A stretch of 8,083 bases of DNA from Reyranella sp. Lineage in GTDB: Bacteria > Pseudomonadota > Alphaproteobacteria > Reyranellales > Reyranellaceae. Both the position numbers and the translations under genes were made by a program. Every line of letters begins with the position of its first letter. Position 1 is the first letter of the stretch. The notes under the pieces were generated by a model. It did no database searches and was not told the origin of the DNA. It saw only the letters and a list, made by a program, of their open reading frames with translations. Below are positions 6,674 through 8,083 of this stretch, piece by piece. The DNA is taken from positions 1 to 8,083 of the forward strand of contig JAUXST010000138.1 of assembly GCA_030679805.1 (NCBI GenBank). Reading direction: 5' to 3'.

Positions 6674-7233
6674 TCCTGGAACTCCGGCAGGCCGGGCCGG
6701 AGCGTGGGCCAGAGGGCATAGATGAAGTAGCGGCAGGCAGCCGAGAGGAAGCCGAGGGGAATCGCGACCTGGAACGGCCAGACGACCCAGTCGAGCACCG
6801 GCGCGCGCAGGTCCACCGCGTAGCTCGACTCGACGAACTTGATCCCGAACCAGGTCACGCCCAGCAGGAAGCAGCCGGTGATGAGGTCGGCCAGGCGGTC
6901 CATGTGCGGACCCCATTGCTTGGGCGCCCAGCCGAAGCCGACGCGCGGCACCAGGTGGCTGCCGGTCGCCGTGGCGATGCCGATGCCGGCGAAGCTGCCG
7001 ACGACCAGCGCGTAGATCGCCAGCCTCTGCGAAGCGAAGATTCCGGTCGGGCCGGCGTCGATGCCGGCAAACTGGAGCAGCGGCGCCAGCAGCTCACGGC
7101 CCAGCACGTCGAGGACGAGGATGATGCCGATGAACGAGAAGCAGGTGACGGCCAGCCAGCACTCGAGCTTATGCCAGACCGTCAGCACCCGCACCGCCGC
7201 ACGCGGCACGGGCACGACCGGCGTGTCAGTCAT
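6670..7233 (-). CDS. dctQ: TRAP transporter small permease, DctQ subunit
   Basis: This 187-residue protein has four hydrophobic segments at about 24-44, 70-90, 114-134 and 148-172, the DctQ topology. It lies between a binding-protein gene and dctM, and overlaps the latter by four bases. Segment 2 reads SQRLAIYALVVGSFAGIGIA (68-87), followed by TGSHLVPRVG (90-99), where most DctQ proteins have a glutamate pair, a tryptophan-containing W-x-x-F-L-G-A run, and a G-x-H-I-x-V-D motif. The histidine is kept (H93), but the glutamates and the V-D are not, so this is a divergent member. DctQ subunits associate with DctM in the inner membrane and are thought to help dock the binding protein. The ATG lies nine bases after the dctP stop, and the ribosome binding site is weak, so coupling is likely. 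Confidence 0.88.
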   Translation of the reverse strand: MTDTPVVPVPRAAVRVLTVWHKLECWLAVTCFSFIGIILVLDVLGRELLAPLLQFAGIDAGPTGIFASQRLAIYALVVGSFAGIGIATATGSHLVPRVGFGWAPKQWGPHMDRLADLITGCFLLGVTWFGIKFVESSYAVDLRAPVLDWVVWPFQVAIPLGFLSAACRYFIYALWPTLRPGLPEFQE

Positions 7234-7242
7234 GAAGCGGTC

Positions 7243-8083
7243 TTAGCTCTTCTTCTCGCAGGTCGCTCGGGCGGCTTCCATCTGCTTGTAGAAGTTGGGC
7301 CCATCGCCGCCGATCTCCTGGACCATCTTCGGCCACGCCGGCTGCAGCGCCTTGCGCCACAGCTCGCGCTGATCGGGCGTCGGCGTGGCGATCGTGCCGC
7401 CGGCCTTGACGTGCATGTCGCGCAGCGTCGCCTCGAAGCCGCGGATCTCCTTGCGCAATTGGTCGGCGCCGCGGCGGGCGACCGCCTTGTCGAGCGCGGC
7501 ACGCTGGTCGGCCGGCAGCTTGTCGTAGACCGCCTTGTTCATGAGGATGATACCGGGCGCATCCGACAGCTCGACACGCGACAGCACTGGCGCCACCTTG
7601 GCCAGGCCCGACGGCAGGTAGAAGGTGACGACCGTGCCGTTCACGTCGGTAAGACCGGTCTGGAAAGCCGAGGCGATCTCGGTGATGCCGATCGGCGTCG
7701 GGTTGGCGCCAAGCGTCGTCCAGGTGATGGCCGACACCTTGTTGGCGCCCGAGGCGGCCTTGAGGCCCTTGACGTCGGCCGGCACCAGGAACGGCTTCTT
7801 GCCGACGAGGTCGCCGGTGCCAACTTCGGTCCAGCCCAGGAACTTCACGCCCTTCTTGGCGAGAAGGTCCGACACCGGCTTGGTCATGGCGTCGACGGCG
7901 CAATCCTGCTCGGTGACGTTCTTGAAGAAGAACGGCAGGCCGAGCAGCGCCAGTTCCGGTGCCAGCAGCGCCACGGCGCCGTTGGAGAAGCCGCCCATAT
8001 CGATGCGACCGCGCGCCACCTGCTGCACGGTGTCCTGCTCGTTGCCGAGCTGGGCATTGATGAACGAGGCGATCTTGAGCTTG
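7243..8083 (-). CDS. dctP: TRAP transporter substrate-binding protein, DctP subunit, partial (N-terminus beyond right edge)
   Basis: The frame is open to the right edge, giving 279 visible residues; the signal peptide and first strand are outside the window. The fragment begins KLKIASFINAQLGNEQDTVQ, and GRIDMGGFSNGAVALLAPEL follows, the usual start-of-domain pattern of DctP proteins. Later features are LGLPFFF (the PF motif), a VPADVKGLKAAS segment, LGANPTPIGITEIASAFQTG, and a C-terminal helical part ending in CEKKS. It should bind substrate in the periplasm and hand it to DctQ/DctM. At the place where the family almost always has K-I-R, with an arginine that pairs with the substrate carboxylate, this protein has K-A-A (codon at 7753-7755). 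The usual D-G-x-E-N after Q-T-G is D-V-N-G-T. Substrate choice is therefore likely unusual. A GTG at 8028 is in frame but is internal, not the start. Confidence 0.9.
   Translation of the reverse strand, partial: KLKIASFINAQLGNEQDTVQQVARGRIDMGGFSNGAVALLAPELALLGLPFFFKNVTEQDCAVDAMTKPVSDLLAKKGVKFLGWTEVGTGDLVGKKPFLVPADVKGLKAASGANKVSAITWTTLGANPTPIGITEIASAFQTGLTDVNGTVVTFYLPSGLAKVAPVLSRVELSDAPGIILMNKAVYDKLPADQRAALDKAVARRGADQLRKEIRGFEATLRDMHVKAGGTIATPTPDQRELWRKALQPAWPKMVQEIGGDGPNFYKQMEAARATCEKKS

Noticed and set aside
6674..6916. Upstream extension of dctM
   Set aside because: The 81 extra residues are arginine-rich and lie inside dctQ; the ATG at 6673 overlaps the dctQ stop and gives the normal DctM N-terminus.
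1..8083. Defence system, mobile element, CRISPR array or RNA gene
   Set aside because: No transposase, integrase, nuclease, regularly spaced repeats or tRNA/rRNA-like sequence was seen; a single 2H phosphoesterase within a metabolic operon is not enough to call a defence or signalling system.

Overview
This window looks like chromosomal DNA of a free-living, high-GC alphaproteobacterium (about two-thirds G+C by eye). The best lineage clue is a 62-residue DUF1192-type protein, a family I know from Alphaproteobacteria, lying divergently from a PIG3-type quinone oxidoreductase. Gene density is very high. I see no RNA genes, insertion sequences, phage genes, CRISPR arrays or long non-coding stretches; the largest gap is 66 bases.

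Left block (1-4325, minus strand): six genes packed head to tail. In transcription order they are a DUF1192 protein, an O-acetylhomoserine sulfhydrylase (PLP enzyme), an alpha/beta hydrolase, a short-chain dehydrogenase/reductase, a DUF169 protein of unknown function, and a 2H phosphoesterase (2'-5' RNA ligase family) that runs off the left edge. Junctions are a 4-base overlap, a 3-base gap, an 8-base overlap, an 18-base gap and a 1-base gap, so this is almost certainly one transcript with translational coupling. Three hydrolytic or redox enzymes of unassigned substrate follow a sulfur-assimilation enzyme.

Middle (4326-5384): a 66-base divergent intergenic region, then a plus-strand PIG3-family NAD(P)H quinone oxidoreductase. 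This gene converges on the right block across a 20-base gap that holds a small hairpin.

Right block (5405-8083, minus strand): a three-gene TRAP transporter operon in the order DctP, DctQ, DctM. The binding protein is cut by the right edge and lacks its N-terminus and signal peptide. DctM is canonical. DctP lacks the arginine that normally clamps a substrate carboxylate, and DctQ departs from the usual family pattern, so its substrate may not be a standard C4-dicarboxylate.

Most of the window is ordinary metabolism and transport. The parts most worth a second look are the DUF169/SDR/hydrolase/2H cluster coupled to the sulfhydrylase, and the atypical TRAP transporter. I found no sign of a defence system or mobile element.
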